From Phaonia tiefii (lineage: Eukaryota; Arthropoda; Insecta; Diptera; Muscidae): a stretch of DNA of 64,000 nucleotides. The DNA is taken from assembly GCA_963931995.1 (NCBI GenBank), contig OZ008368.1, positions 88,497,880 through 88,561,879 on the forward strand. Direction: 5' to 3'. The translations under genes were made by a program, and so were the position numbers. The notes under the pieces are model-generated. The model searched no databases, was not told where the DNA came from, and worked only from the letters and a program-made list of their open reading frames with translations. Shown here in pieces: positions 35,560-46,665 of the stretch (position 1 is its first letter; each line of letters starts with the position of its first letter).

Positions 35560-38500
35560 AGGATATTGTGATACCAGAGTGAACCATGTTGATTGCCTAG
35601 AAATGCCCCACTTGACGGATGCTAACTCCGAAAACAAACATAAGCGTAGTGTAGTCTGCCGCCTTCTGGAAATGCCGGGGTACAGGCACAGAAAATATTC
35701 TTCCTCTTTGTCACCACGTCTTCTGCAAAAGTCAATTCGGAAGACTTTCAGTCCTTCAGCGTGCCGTCCGTTGGTCCGTTTCTAGTTTTGGCGTGGCCAC
35801 ATCAGTTTGTAATGTACACTGTTCCCTACTAGTGACCAATTACCGTTAGTTGCCGTAAGGGCGCAATTTCTCAAGAAGAGCTTGCAAGTTACTAGAGGCA
35901 TTCCTACATGTTCTAGTTCCCACGGAACATGTAAGGTAGTCCCCAGTTAAGCAAGTTCATCTCTTTTACAGTTCCCTGTTATATGCCTGTGTTTCGGCAG
36001 TTCTCGAATTCGGGAAGACAGTTGCAGTGACTTGATGACATCTTTAATATCAGAACAAATATTGCTTCCGACCTTGGTCAGAACATTACTTTTCAACCAA
36101 TCCGCTACTTCTGCAATAGCTAAGATTTCTACCTGGTAGACACAATAGTGATCAGACAATATTTTCCCAATGGATAGCCGTAGGTCCTGAGAAAATACAC
36201 CAAAGCCTACTTTACCATGTAACTATTGAACCATCTATATATAAGCTCACGAATCCCGAATGTCCAGCGATGCGACTTTCCATTCTGATCTGTCAGGTAT
36301 ACGAGTGTGGTACTTCTTGTCAAAGAGTAGTCCCGCTAAAGTGTAGTCAGCAATACCTGGAAAGTCAGGCATTGTGTTGAGAATGCCACAGTTTCCGAAG
36401 CCATTTTCTGACCAGACTGATAGTTCTCAGAGTCTAACAGCCGTAGCGGATGCATAATTACCAGTGATGTTAAATGGAGTATGACATTGAGTGCATCAGT
36501 CGGCGTTGGTCTGAATGCACCAGTGACATACATGCCAACTATTTGCTGCACTTTCTTCAATATAGCTCAGAAGATGGGCTTCCATAGAGCCGCTTAACAG
36601 ACAATATTATCGGTTTGAATACTGCCAATACGTCCAATGAAACATTCGCGGGTTCAGACCGCAGCATTTTCCTATTGCCCGTTTACCGGCTCAGATTCAA
36701 CATCGTGTCGACAAAATAACCTAAGTGCTTGGCACTTTTAGAGATGGGAAAAGAATCAGTTCCGTCTTGGTTGGGTTCATCTCAAGACCATTAGCCGAAG
36801 CCAATCTTGCAATGGTGTAAGGGAATGTTGCAAGATGTTCCTTAGATGTGACAACTTTCCTCTAACCTCTATTGTCACTTCATTTGCGTTGGGAATAGCC
36901 TTAAGACCCATCTTCCCAAGAAAAAGCAGAATAATATTCATGGAAAGACTCCATAGCAGAGTCAAAAAAATCTATTGGGATCCGTTAACCCTAAGTTGGT
37001 CGAAATGGACAAACAACCTGATATTACTGATACTACACCCCAGATCCGTAGGTGCCGCAGTTATTGCGCTTGGCTCTGCATTTTTAAAGGCTCCCTCGAT
37101 GTCTAAGAAAGCGGCCGTGGTATATTCTTCGCAGGGTAGATTCTGTAGACCTACCCTTGTTGTAGGTGTGCTGTTAAGTAGAAAGTTGCCTATGATCAAT
37201 GTTAGTGCTAGCAGAGCTATCGAGAGAATCGACGGAAGACAAATCGGTCGGAAATCCTTAGGTCTCGTATGGGATGGTTTGTGCCCTTTAGGAGTGAAGA
37301 CAATCTTAATTTCCTTCTATTTCAAATGTATAGGGCCTGCTTGATACATCCCGTCACCCATCTATAAACCATTAACTGTAGTAAATGTAGTGGCGACTTG
37401 GTAGGTTTGACGCCTTTGTTCAGATCCCAAAGTATTCTATATTCGGTTATAATTAAATTTGCAACATCCGAACGGAATCTCCAACTGATGTATCGAGATC
37501 ACCCTCACCCTCATATAAATGTATAGCCGGGAGCACTCATAGCGATTATCCACTGGACGTTGGCCAACAATTATTATTTTCCCAATATACCCATTGCTAC
37601 AAGTTGTTAAAGCCAAAATTTCGTATGTCTGTAGGCTACGGATGAATTTTCCACCTTACTGCAGAAAGTCGTCCAGGATTTATTTTTAATTTTCTCATCC
37701 CTCGCTTCTACTGGTTGAGCTCTTCTGTATATCTAGGCCAGTTGTGTTGTGGAACTCTGCTCTATTAAAAAGCTCTCTGAGGCACTTCTCAGTCTAATCG
37801 GATGTGACGATCACCACGACGAAAACCTCTGAGTGTCAAAAACTTTTTAATTAGAAATGTTATGGCTTCTGCTCTCAGAGACTATGGTTACATCAAGCAG
37901 CCCTTGTCTATTTCGAGTAATGAAGGTAGATTCGTACCTTCGTTGATGTCATTGCTTCCCCACATTGACATAGCTGCACGCTGTCAGGTCTGTGATCATG
38001 TTTTTGCTGCTTTCTCCAACATTTTAAGGCACTATGTGGCGCTTCTGTGGCCGTCGGTGGTGCAATGGTTAGTGTGCGCGGCTCTTGTACATGAGATCCT
38101 GGGTTCGAACCCTGCTCTGACCGCCTTCAAATTTCGTTCGGCGGCGGTCACCTCGCATAGTGACGGCGACACTATCGAGTATATAGCCATGAAAAAGCTT
38201 TTCAAAATACCGTTCGGAATCGGTGTAAAACTGTAGGTCCCAATCAGTGAGTGAAAACTGGAAAGCGCACAGCTCAGTGATTGTTCTCCCCGGTCCCTTC
38301 ATGGGATGTAATGGGAAACCATTTATTTATGTGGCGCTTCTGCCTTTTGCGCAAAATATACCGAGGCCAACCAATAGTGACAGTTACTTACCTCCAAGCT
38401 ATCCTGGCAAGATAACAGGCCCCATGTCTCCTATTACTTGTACTCAGAGACAGGTTAAACTCAGGTGTCATAAGACAAAGAACCCGTGATTTTTGAACCC

Positions 38501-39540
38501 GTGACGGTAGATTTTAAGGCGACGAAATCAGCCTTAGATTGATGCTCGTTAATCTGCAGAGGATTTTGCCGAGAAACTCAACTTCAAGAGACTCATCCGG
38601 TCTCATGACGAAGAGCTTCTACACGCATCCACGTATTAGGTCCTATTGAATCCGTATTAGACCCGGCCACCGGACTTGACGAAATGAGGCAGAGACTTGA
38701 CATTTAGTATAAAAACTGAATTTCTGCCATCACCAGCAGCCTTGTAGCGGCCGTGTAGCCGCTTTATTATTGAATCTGCATGGGATAGTATTGCAAGAGC
38801 AATTGCGTGGGCCCTAGTCCGTGACAAAATGTCATCTTTTGTGACAAAATCCAATCCAGATATCACCAGTTTTTCTCAGAGTGGCGCTAATACCAGCCTG
38901 TGTTGTCTCAGTTGGGAGATGTACTCGCCAACTTTCTGAGAACATCTAAGTATACTAAGGGCAATCTTTTTACCACGGCACTTCATTTGTCCTTAGGGAT
39001 GTTGCCGACTTCATTTCCCCAGTTGATGATCGACAGCACGTAGAGGTCCTTAGCGACTTCAGCAAAGGTCCTAGAACCAGCATTTCCACTGGTTACCATG
39101 GTTCTTGGTGAGCGCTGTTCAACTGAGCTCAGCTTACCACCAGACTGCTGTACCTTGGAAATGGAAGCGATCTTAGTATCCTGTTGTACATCGATCGACA
39201 TTTTAAAGATTGACTCTTCTCATAGTTCAGTGTTGATGGCTCAGCCTTGTCTAAACTCTCAAGTATTCGCAGAGAAATGCACCGGTCGTTGTACTTAAGG
39301 GTGGGAGTGCTTACCATCACGAACCATAGTATTAGGTTGTAGAACCGCCTTGGAAGCAGTTGGAATACCCGGCCTGTTGTCACGGACAGGTTCCGTTGTA
39401 TCGTTGGGCTCCTTCTCTGAAGGACAGAAGCACTTGCTATCAGGAACCGAAGTAGCAGGTAGTACAACTGCCTTGGAAAAAGTTGGATCACCGCGCTTGT
39501 TGTCAGGTATAGGTTTCCATCCATATGTGTCATATGGATG
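35560..39540 (-). mobile_element. LOA/I-like LINE, degraded but near full span, with a nested SINE
   Basis: Reading from the right, ORF1-like sequence lies at ~38657-39533. One part gives SRTRAHAIALAILSHADSIIKRL and GRYKAAGDG; another gives SRTFAEVAKDLYVLS. ORF2 reverse transcriptase pieces at 36777-37199 include YTTAAFLDIEGAFKNAEPSA. The thumb is at 36336-36560 (TGAFRPTPTDALNVILHL). RNase H is at 35947-36159 (YCVYQVEILAIAEVADWL, then HRHITGNCKRDELA). The order matches LOA/I-clade elements carrying RNase H. It is broken throughout, and SINE copy 5 sits at 38048-38327. Ends are approximate. Confidence 0.75.
38048..38327 (+). mobile_element. tRNA-derived SINE, copy 5, with perfect target duplication
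   Basis: Best-preserved copy, 280 bp. It starts TGGCCGTCGGTGGTGCAATG (A box TGGTGCAATGG), has B box GGGTTCGAACCC at 38101-38112, the conserved body, and ends AACCATTTATT. The 15-bp sequence TATGTGGCGCTTCTG is repeated exactly at 38033-38047 and 38328-38342. It is inserted in the LOA/I-like LINE. The internal boxes are those used by RNA polymerase III. Confidence 0.97.
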
Positions 39541-41280
39541 TCTTTTTCATTCTAGTCTTCCTAACCCGTGTCCGTAGTTGCGCCAGTAAATTTTTGATTT
39601 TGTTGGGGTTTATTTATGACAATCTTAGTCTCGCAAGTGTGAGAAATTAGAGGGTCAATCTCGTCATAGCCCCGAAAAGGTAATTATAAGCCGTTCCGTA
39701 ACCCACGACAATATCAATGCTTTTAGCAATAATATCTTAGTGTTATTATTAACATTCGACTAAATTATTTTGCATTTTTTCAGTCTCTGTTGTGTTTGAA
39801 AACATTATATTATTATTAATATCACATACTCACTCCTGTGTAGGATATATAAATATTATTATAATGACATTTTAAGTTCAATAGGTAAAACCCTATTATT
39901 TGCACAAATGAATACTTTCCTAATTTATAGATTTAGCAGCAGCAACAATTTATATTTTATTTATGATTATTGTGTTAAAGCTAACAAGGTACTTAGTATT
40001 ATGTCCCCCAGCCAGATATAAACATATATTTATTAACCAATTATATTAATATTATAATAATATTGTGTAAAATCGTTGTGTTAAACAAATTAAGTGATTG
40101 AATACATATAATCATTTAGGTTTTTGATAGGCATGCAATAACGAGCCATTATATTGTATTGTATTCCGAAAAATTATTGAAATATTTTTATACTAGGGTG
40201 AACCGAAAAAAATATCAATGTATACAGTTGTACAAATTGAAGTGGAATAGGTGTGTGTCGTACAGAAACAAATATAATGCTAGAAAATTATAGAGACCCT
40301 GTGCTGCTACCTAACTGGTAGATGTTATTGAAAATTGTAAGGCACATACTACTGTTATTACGGAATTGATCTACAAGGAAGATGAACACGTTTGCGGATT
40401 TGTAGTGGACCAAAGGCTACCCTAACAACCGATGCTGCCACTTTCAGTTCACAGCATTATATAAATATATCTTCTCGTCCCCATCACACTATGAATATCT
40501 GTAGGAAATAATCCATTTCCAACTTTACCTGAGAGGAGTTTCGCTTCAACTTTTTACTTTCTGGCATAATATTCCTTCTGCAAATTTAGATTCGTAAAAT
40601 GCTTGTAACGTGGCGCCATAATCTGCCCGTATATAATTCAAGCAAACACCCGCAAACCCATGACTCACACTACCTCAACCAGCCTACAACACCCGCGAAC
40701 AACAATCTCTCAAACCGAATACTTCAACCAGCCAACCATACAGACGCTGTATCGACAGCGTATGGTAAACTTACATACCAGTCAACATCAGTCACAAGCG
40801 ACCACACACACTGATAAGAATGGGCAATGTGCGACAGTGTCCACACAAGAATAATTGGTTCGCTGTAATTCTCATTCACATCAATGCGGCTGGAGTACTT
40901 AATGTTGGGCTTGACCAGCATCATGAGTCAGTCATTACAAGTGATGCCAGAAGCTGTCAAAAAACACATGCCAAAAAAATTCCAATGTGCAAAAAAGTGC
41001 TAAAACTGAAACAATCAAAAATTGTAGTACTGCGGCACTTTACGGCCCATATTTGATAAAACAAAAATGAATTTCGTAAACCATACATATTTGAACACCT
41101 TCACCCATAGGGGTGGGGTATATATCATTCGATGCGTACAAAATTGTAACACATAGAAGAATTTTTGGGACTTTTGAAATTTTGTCGTTGCCTATTATTT
41201 CATCAAATTTTGTTTGGGATGGAAAATGGGTGTTCTGATCAGGATTTAAAATTCCTGACAGATTTTCATTGCTAAACTGA
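39541..41280. other. Unassigned AT-rich DNA
   Basis: No domain recognised. Overlapping plus-strand open stretches at 40599-41056 are rich in His, Thr and Gln and lie in different frames. I see no support for a gene. Confidence 0.35.
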
Positions 41281-41369
41281 TTTACTCACTGTGACTGAAA
41301 AATTGATCCAAAGAAACTGTCACGAATCGGCGCACACAAAAAATTATCTTGTCTGCAACATCTGCGTCT

Positions 41370-42140
41370 TGGTTTGGAGGGTGCAATCGACGTCGTTGTC
41401 CAAATTGTGATCGATTGTCTCATCATCATTGGATATCTCAGGCACCAGTAGCGCGGGGAATTGATCTCTCCATATTCCCAACATGTTCTGCACATCTGTA
41501 ATGAGATTTACGTAATTATCTTAACAGTAATTATCTTACTCCACTGCCGTTTCTTACGCCTAAAGAAACGGTTTACCTCCTTTCTTTTCCCCCTATACCG
41601 CTCAGTCGCAACTCGCGTTACAACTGACTGAAGCATTGCCAAACGTGCAGATTTCTTTTCATCACCGCTAAGCTACAGTCTTCATCGTATCAAGATTTGT
41701 TGCGAAGCCGTTTTTCAAAACCAAGTACGGGTGTTGCGGCTGTTTTAACAGAGTCGGAAATGGGTTTCCACTTCGCTTCAGGATCGTCTTCAGGAGGGAT
41801 GGGTTCTGTGCCAAAAGCTGGGAGAGTTTCCTGGAGTAGGGTCTAGCCTACCTTTCCGATGTCGAGCTTTCTCTCCGTCCAGGTTTGTACGATTTTCGCG
41901 CTACTTAATCTTGTGCGAACCTTTTCTACCACCAGGTAGTGATCAGAATCGCTATTAGCTCCTCTGATCACTCGTTCGTCCATTACATTGGTTGACTGCC
42001 TACCATCAATTACCACGGGATCAATTTGGTTCTTCGGTCCTTGATCAGGGAGTACCCAAGTAGCCTTGTCTTTATGCTGAAATCTTGTACCACTAACGAC
42101 CATGTATTTTCCCGCGGCAAAGTCAATCTGTCTCATACCG
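41370..42140 (-). pseudogene. LINE fragment with endonuclease C-terminus (same family as copies A-C)
   Basis: At 41843-42136 the reverse strand gives MRQIDFAAGKYMVVSGTRFQ, TWVLPDQGPKNQIDPVVIDG and SDSDHYLVVEKVRTRL. This is the C-terminal half of an APE-type endonuclease with the catalytic SDH. Bases 41500-41830 give the basic linker seen upstream of the other copies, and 41370-41500 the first part of the linker to the reverse transcriptase. It is the only copy here that keeps endonuclease sequence. Confidence 0.85.
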
Positions 42141-42552
42141 TTGTCTGGACTGTCAGCATGTAGACTGAAATTGATTAATCGGCAAATATGTACTTAACTC
42201 GAGAAAATTGGCGTGGTCACTACGCCCTCCCATACAAAAGCTGGGCGATTAACCAATTTAACATCTTTAAAGAAAGCTGTTTCCGTTTTTTAAACATATT
42301 AAAATGATTAGACGGTGGAACCAGGGGTTTCTACGGCACAGCTGATCGAAAACGTACTAGGGAAATGATGTAGAATGAGAGACCAAAGAAGACATACAGA
42401 TTACAGGTCATGCAGCAAATTAAGTTTAAAAGTGTTTGATTGATACTAATCACAGCTAACTTATGTTTTCATCGAACGAAAATACAGATTCTCTTTTATT
42501 TCTAACCGTATTGTGCCACCCAAAGCGTAAATTACACAGTGCAACACGAAAA
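42141..42552. other. Unassigned stretch before the long-TIR element
   Basis: Contains one phrase (CCCTCCCATACAAAAGCTGG near 42225) like the 147-bp units at 22262-23120. AAATTACACAGTG at 42529-42541 resembles 45900-45914 on the far side of the long-TIR element. Confidence 0.5.
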
Positions 42553-42993
42553 AAAATAACCATATACGGACACCACTACGTGATAAAAGACTAAAAAAAA
42601 AGACCCGTGTCTCCCAATTTTTCCCAAAGTCATGCACTTTTTTTTTATGGGCCGCCAAAGATTTGGGGCCTCGGTATCATTTTCGTAAAAATGTGATCAT
42701 TTTCTCAGGCTCATATCTTGCAAACTGTTCAGAATTTCGATTTACTCTCTGAGGCAAAGTTGTAGCTCTTGTCATAAATTGCGAACATATAAAATCAAAA
42801 AAACTTCACCTTCCAGATCAAAATCGCAAAAAACTTAAAAAAATTCGATTTTTTTACCTTTTTTCCCGTGTTCAGGTCCATAGGTAGCAAACCGTTCAAA
42901 ATTCAAGGAAATAATCAACTACAAAAATTTACCTAAGATCTCAATAAACAAATTTCTAGAACATATAAACTTCCTAGAGATGATTCTTAACAC
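42553..42993. repeat. Left long inverted repeat
   Basis: Reverse complement of 45437-45886. It starts AAAATAACCATATACGGACA and ends at TTCTTAACAC. It contains a region around TTCAGGTCCATAGGTAGCAA that is partly repeated just inside the element. Confidence 0.93.
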
Positions 42994-43239
42994 TGTTTAG
43001 GTAGCACGCAAAAGTGAAAAATTTGCCGAAAATTTTTTAATTTCATTTTTTTTTTACCTTTTTCTCCTGTTCAGGTCCATAGGTAGCAAAAAATGAAATA
43101 TGCCTGGCCAGAACCATGTGTTTGTCCAAGGGTTAACACCGTTTAGGTAGCGCTTAGGTATCACGCGATCATGCACCGACAGCAGCAGCACAGGCAATGC
43201 AGTAAGCTCAGCACACTCAACAAGGGACGCAGCACACAA

Positions 43240-43247
43240 TATAAAAG
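43240..43247 (+). promoter_or_regulatory. TATA box of the long-TIR element gene
   Basis: TATAAAAG lies 150 bases upstream of the ATG at 43393. Transcription would be expected to begin near 43265-43275. No ATG occurs between there and 43393, so this placement supports 43393 over the in-frame ATG at 43171, which lies upstream of the TATA box. Confidence 0.65.
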
Positions 43248-43392
43248 CGACACGACGCTCACATCGAGGCATTACACAGCGCGACGTCAACGAGAGCTCA
43301 GCGGTGAAAGTTATAAAGTGATAGTGAAAGTAAAAAAAGTGAAAGTGGTACAGTATAATTCGCACACAACATTGGCAACTGACAATTTCAAT

Positions 43393-45343
43393 ATGCAGTG
43401 TGAAAATATTGATTTATTTTGCTACGTTTGCGGTCATCAAACCAGAAAAAAAACATCTACAAGATTTCAGAAGGAAAATAATCTTTTAACCAGTGAATTC
43501 AAAAGAGCATATACATTGTTTTTCGACGAAGTGGACTTGACCGGTGAAAATTACACACCTAATACAGTGTGTCGCCAATGTTATAACAATCTCATGGCAT
43601 GGTTGACTGGAGGCAGAGGTACTATGAAGTATTGTAAGCCGGTAAACTGGATTAATCGCCCAGGTGATCATGATGCAACCAGTTGCTATGCATGCGTAAA
43701 TTACACATGTCGTCTAAATCGACATTCTGAGAAGAACAAAATTTATAAAGCAACTGCAACAGCCACACTACCAGTGCTTGCACCTGAAAATTTTGTATCA
43801 CCAAGGCCGCCAACTCCAGATCGTACTACAGAATATACAGCAATGAGTACAGCAAGTGGTGTTACTTATGAAGATCCATTTGATACCGATTATGAGCCCC
43901 AACAGGGAAGAGATGGACCACAACTAATAACACAAATGGAAATGGATTTCATTGTGGCCATATTGGGATTATCGCAGCGACTTGCAATATTTTTGACAGC
44001 TTTTTTAAAGCAAAGAAAACTCACACATGCTAATGTTAACTCTACGGCGTACCGCAAACGACAAGCTGAATTTCAGATGCTCTACACTCTAAATGATGAC
44101 AATTCGTTCGCTTACTGCAACGATATAAAAGCTTTGGTGGTAAAAATGGGAATGAACTACATCGCTAGTGAGTGGAGATTATTTATTGATGGTTCTGTTT
44201 CAAGCTTGAAAGCAGTGTTGTTGCATGTGTCGAACCGAAAACCTTCCATTCCGCTAGCAATGGGTATCAACATGAAAGAAAGCTATGAAACATTGAAAGA
44301 TATAATGGACAAAATCAAATATTACGAAAATAAATGGAAGATTTGCTGTGATTTGAAGGTCATCAACATTTTGCAAGGGATCATCGATAAGGGCGGCTTC
44401 CCAAAATTCTTTTGTTTTCTTTGTAATTGGGATTCACGCTCACCTCTGAATCAATTCCAATGTAACTCGTGGAGGCCAAGAGGAAGTGTGGATGAACAAA
44501 TACAACAACATAGACTGAAGAATGCACCTTTAATTGACAATACTCAAGTCATCTTGCTGCCACCGCTCCACATGAAATTGGGAATTATTAAAAAATTCAT
44601 CGAAGTGGCCGTTGTAAATTGTCCAAACGCATTCGACTATTTGAAAAGCGTTTTCCCAAAGCGTAGCGATGACAAAATTAAAAAAGGTATTGTAGTAAAT
44701 TTAAAACGAATTTTTGTTCACCTAATTGTACTATTTACACTATGTTAATGTTTTCTTTTCTGTCTGTATTTTTTGTTTTCATTTAACAGGCGTACTTAAT
44801 GGCCCTGACATTAGAAAGCTATTCAAGAGCAACTTTGATTCATCGCTTGATGAAAATCATTCAATGGCATGGATTTACCTTCAGCGTGTATGCACCAGAG
44901 TCTTGGGAGGGGATCGAGACGCGGAACCGGAAGCAAGAGAATTGGTGAAACAAATGCTGCATTATTTTGAGATAATCGGCGCATCGATGACATTAAGGCT
45001 GCATTTTCTTCATTTTCATTTTTACGATTTTATCAAACAACTCCCTACCGAATCCGATGAGCAAGTAGAACGGTTTCACCAAACCACAATGCCCATGGAA
45101 AAATGGTACAAAGGCAAAAACCTCGACGCATTGCTTGCAGAGGTATGTTGGTGGAGTCACAAGATCACCCTGTATGATGTTAATGAAGTATTTGAAGAAG
45201 AAAGAGCTGATGATGGAGGGCAGTCTGGAAGCAACGTGCCTGTGGACACCATAATTGCTGAATCAGAGTCAGATTCGGACGACGATTTGGATCCACAACT
45301 TAAGAGAGCGCGATTTGCAAATCCAGGGCCATCAATATTATAA
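43393..45343 (+). CDS. Two-exon putative transposase of an uncharacterised multi-copy animal family
   Basis: Exon 1 is 43393-44686 and exon 2 is 44790-45343. The 103-bp intron begins GTATTG and ends TTTAACAG. Splicing joins KIKK to GVLNGPDIR and gives 615 residues without a stop. The N-terminus has paired cysteines (C10/C13, C60/C63, C98/C101) suggesting zinc binding. The core has LFIDGSVSSLKAVLLH (D266), KICCDLKVINILQG (D320), CFLCNWDSRS (341-350), PPLHMKLGIIKKF (390-402) and SDEQVERFHQ (E525). The tail is acidic. D266, D320 and E525 sit where an RNase H-fold DDE enzyme would place its acids, but this is inference. I recall relatives as uncharacterised multi-copy proteins in arthropods, cnidarians and flatworms. 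The enclosing inverted repeats point to a transposase. Confidence 0.85.
44687..44789 (+). other. Intron of the long-TIR element gene
   Basis: 103 bp with GT-AG ends. Read through, exon 1 would run into a stop at 44748. The downstream frame becomes contiguous with exon 1 only if these bases are removed, and the protein then matches the family pattern across the junction. Confidence 0.88.
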
Positions 45344-45408
45344 CCATAATACGAATACTTTTTTTAATATTTTTGTTATAGATAGCATAGTATCTCAATG
45401 TTGAAGTA

Positions 45409-45425
45409 AATAAAAAACAAATAAA
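45409..45425 (+). terminator. Polyadenylation signals
   Basis: AATAAA at 45409-45414 and 45420-45425, 66 and 77 bases after the stop codon and just before the right inverted repeat begins at 45437. Confidence 0.7.
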
Positions 45426-45436
45426 ATTAAAAAAAG

Positions 45437-45886
45437 GTGTTAAGAATAATTCCCAGGAAGTTTATATGTTCTAGAAATTTGTTTAGTGAGATCTTAGGTA
45501 AATTTTTGTAGTTGATTGTTTCCTTGAATTTTGAACGGTTTGCTACCTATGGACCTCAACACGGGAAAAAAGGTAAAAAAAATCGAATTTTTTTAAGTTT
45601 TTTGCGATTTTGATCTGGAAGGGGAAATTTTTTTTATTTTATATGTTCGCAACTTTTGTTCTTTATGACAAGAGCTACAACTTTGCCTCAGAGAGTAAAT
45701 CGAAATTCTGAACGGTTTGCAAGATATGAGCCTGAGAAAATGATCACATTTTTACGAAAATGATACCGAGGCCCCAAATCTTTGGCGGCCCATAAAAAAA
45801 AAGTGCATGACTTTGGGAAAAATTGGGAAACACGGGTCTTTTTTTTAGTCTTTTATCACGTAGTGGTGTCCGTATATGGTTATTTT
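45437..45886. repeat. Right long inverted repeat
   Basis: Reverse complement of 42553-42993. Differences include a short insertion near 45652 and a few substitutions. Confidence 0.93.
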
Positions 45887-46349
45887 GCCATGACTTAAAA
45901 AATTACACACAGTGTTACCAAAGCAACTCGAACACGAAGAAATGGTCTACTACCTCGTCGTCATGAAGGGACACTGAAGAGAGTAAGCGAGGCTCTTTAG
46001 TATTGATCTGTGGTTGAACCGTCTATTCGGTTTTTACCATTAATATACTTAGAGGCAAATACAAATTTATTTATGTTTTTAGGGTCATGATCTTTGAAAT
46101 TGCGAATAAAAAGTCTAGACTAGCACACTTTTGCAGTAAAGTATTTTTTAAATGCCAACTTAAGTTCATGTTTGACATCCACACCCGTGAAAATCCTATA
46201 TATGTTATAATTCCTGGTTGAAAATAAGCATAATTTCAGAGTTCAGTTCCGACAGCAGTCATACATTATAGAAATAATGCAATTAATCGACAAAAAATTC
46301 TAAAAATGAAGCAAGAAACGTTAAACTTTTTTTTTTTTTTTTAATTTTA
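45887..46349. other. Unassigned AT-rich DNA
   Basis: No gene or element recognised apart from a poly-T run at the right edge. Confidence 0.4.
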
Positions 46350-46665
46350 CCATAGCGGCGTAGGCTGACTATTCCACCATAACGACTTCGGTTGACTATT
46401 CCACCATAGCGACTTCGGCTGACTATTCCACCATAGCGACTTCTGTTGACTATTCCACCATAGCGGCTTAGGCTGACTTTTCCACCATAACGACTTCGGT
46501 TGACTATTCCACCTCAGCGACTTCGGTTCACTATTCTACCATAGCGGCGTTGGCTGACTATTCCACCATAGCGACTTTGGTTGACTATTCCACCAAAGCG
46601 GCTGAGGCTGACTGTTCCACCGTAGCGACTTTGGTTGACTATTCCACCATAGCGGCTACTCAAGT
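46350..46665. repeat. 27-bp minisatellite, array B
   Basis: About eleven units of 27 bases with core CCATAGCGACTTCGGTTGAC. Units alternate between GCGACTTCGG and GCGGCTTAGG-type variants. It is better preserved than array A at 60-244, which has the same unit. Confidence 0.9.

Larger units (their letters stand above)
42553..45886 (+). mobile_element. Long-terminal-inverted-repeat DNA element with an intact gene
   Basis: 3.33-kb element bounded by ~445-bp inverted repeats that differ at only a small number of bases and short indels (my hand alignment). Between them lies one two-exon gene with a TATA box and polyadenylation signals. The layout is that of foldback-type DNA transposons. The protein is not the Foldback NOF or P-like product as far as I can tell. 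Flanking AAATTACACAGTG-like sequences (42529-42541, 45900-45914) may reflect the target but do not abut the repeat tips. Near-identity of the arms suggests recent movement or gene conversion. Confidence 0.88.

Noticed and set aside
40599..41056. Overlapping plus-strand open frames as a host gene
   Set aside because: Three frames overlap, composition is biased, no splice or domain pattern is visible.
43171..43392. N-terminal extension of the long-TIR protein from the upstream ATG at 43171
   Set aside because: The TATA box at 43240 lies inside this extension, and the extension is basic and low-complexity. The family-like sequence begins at 43393.
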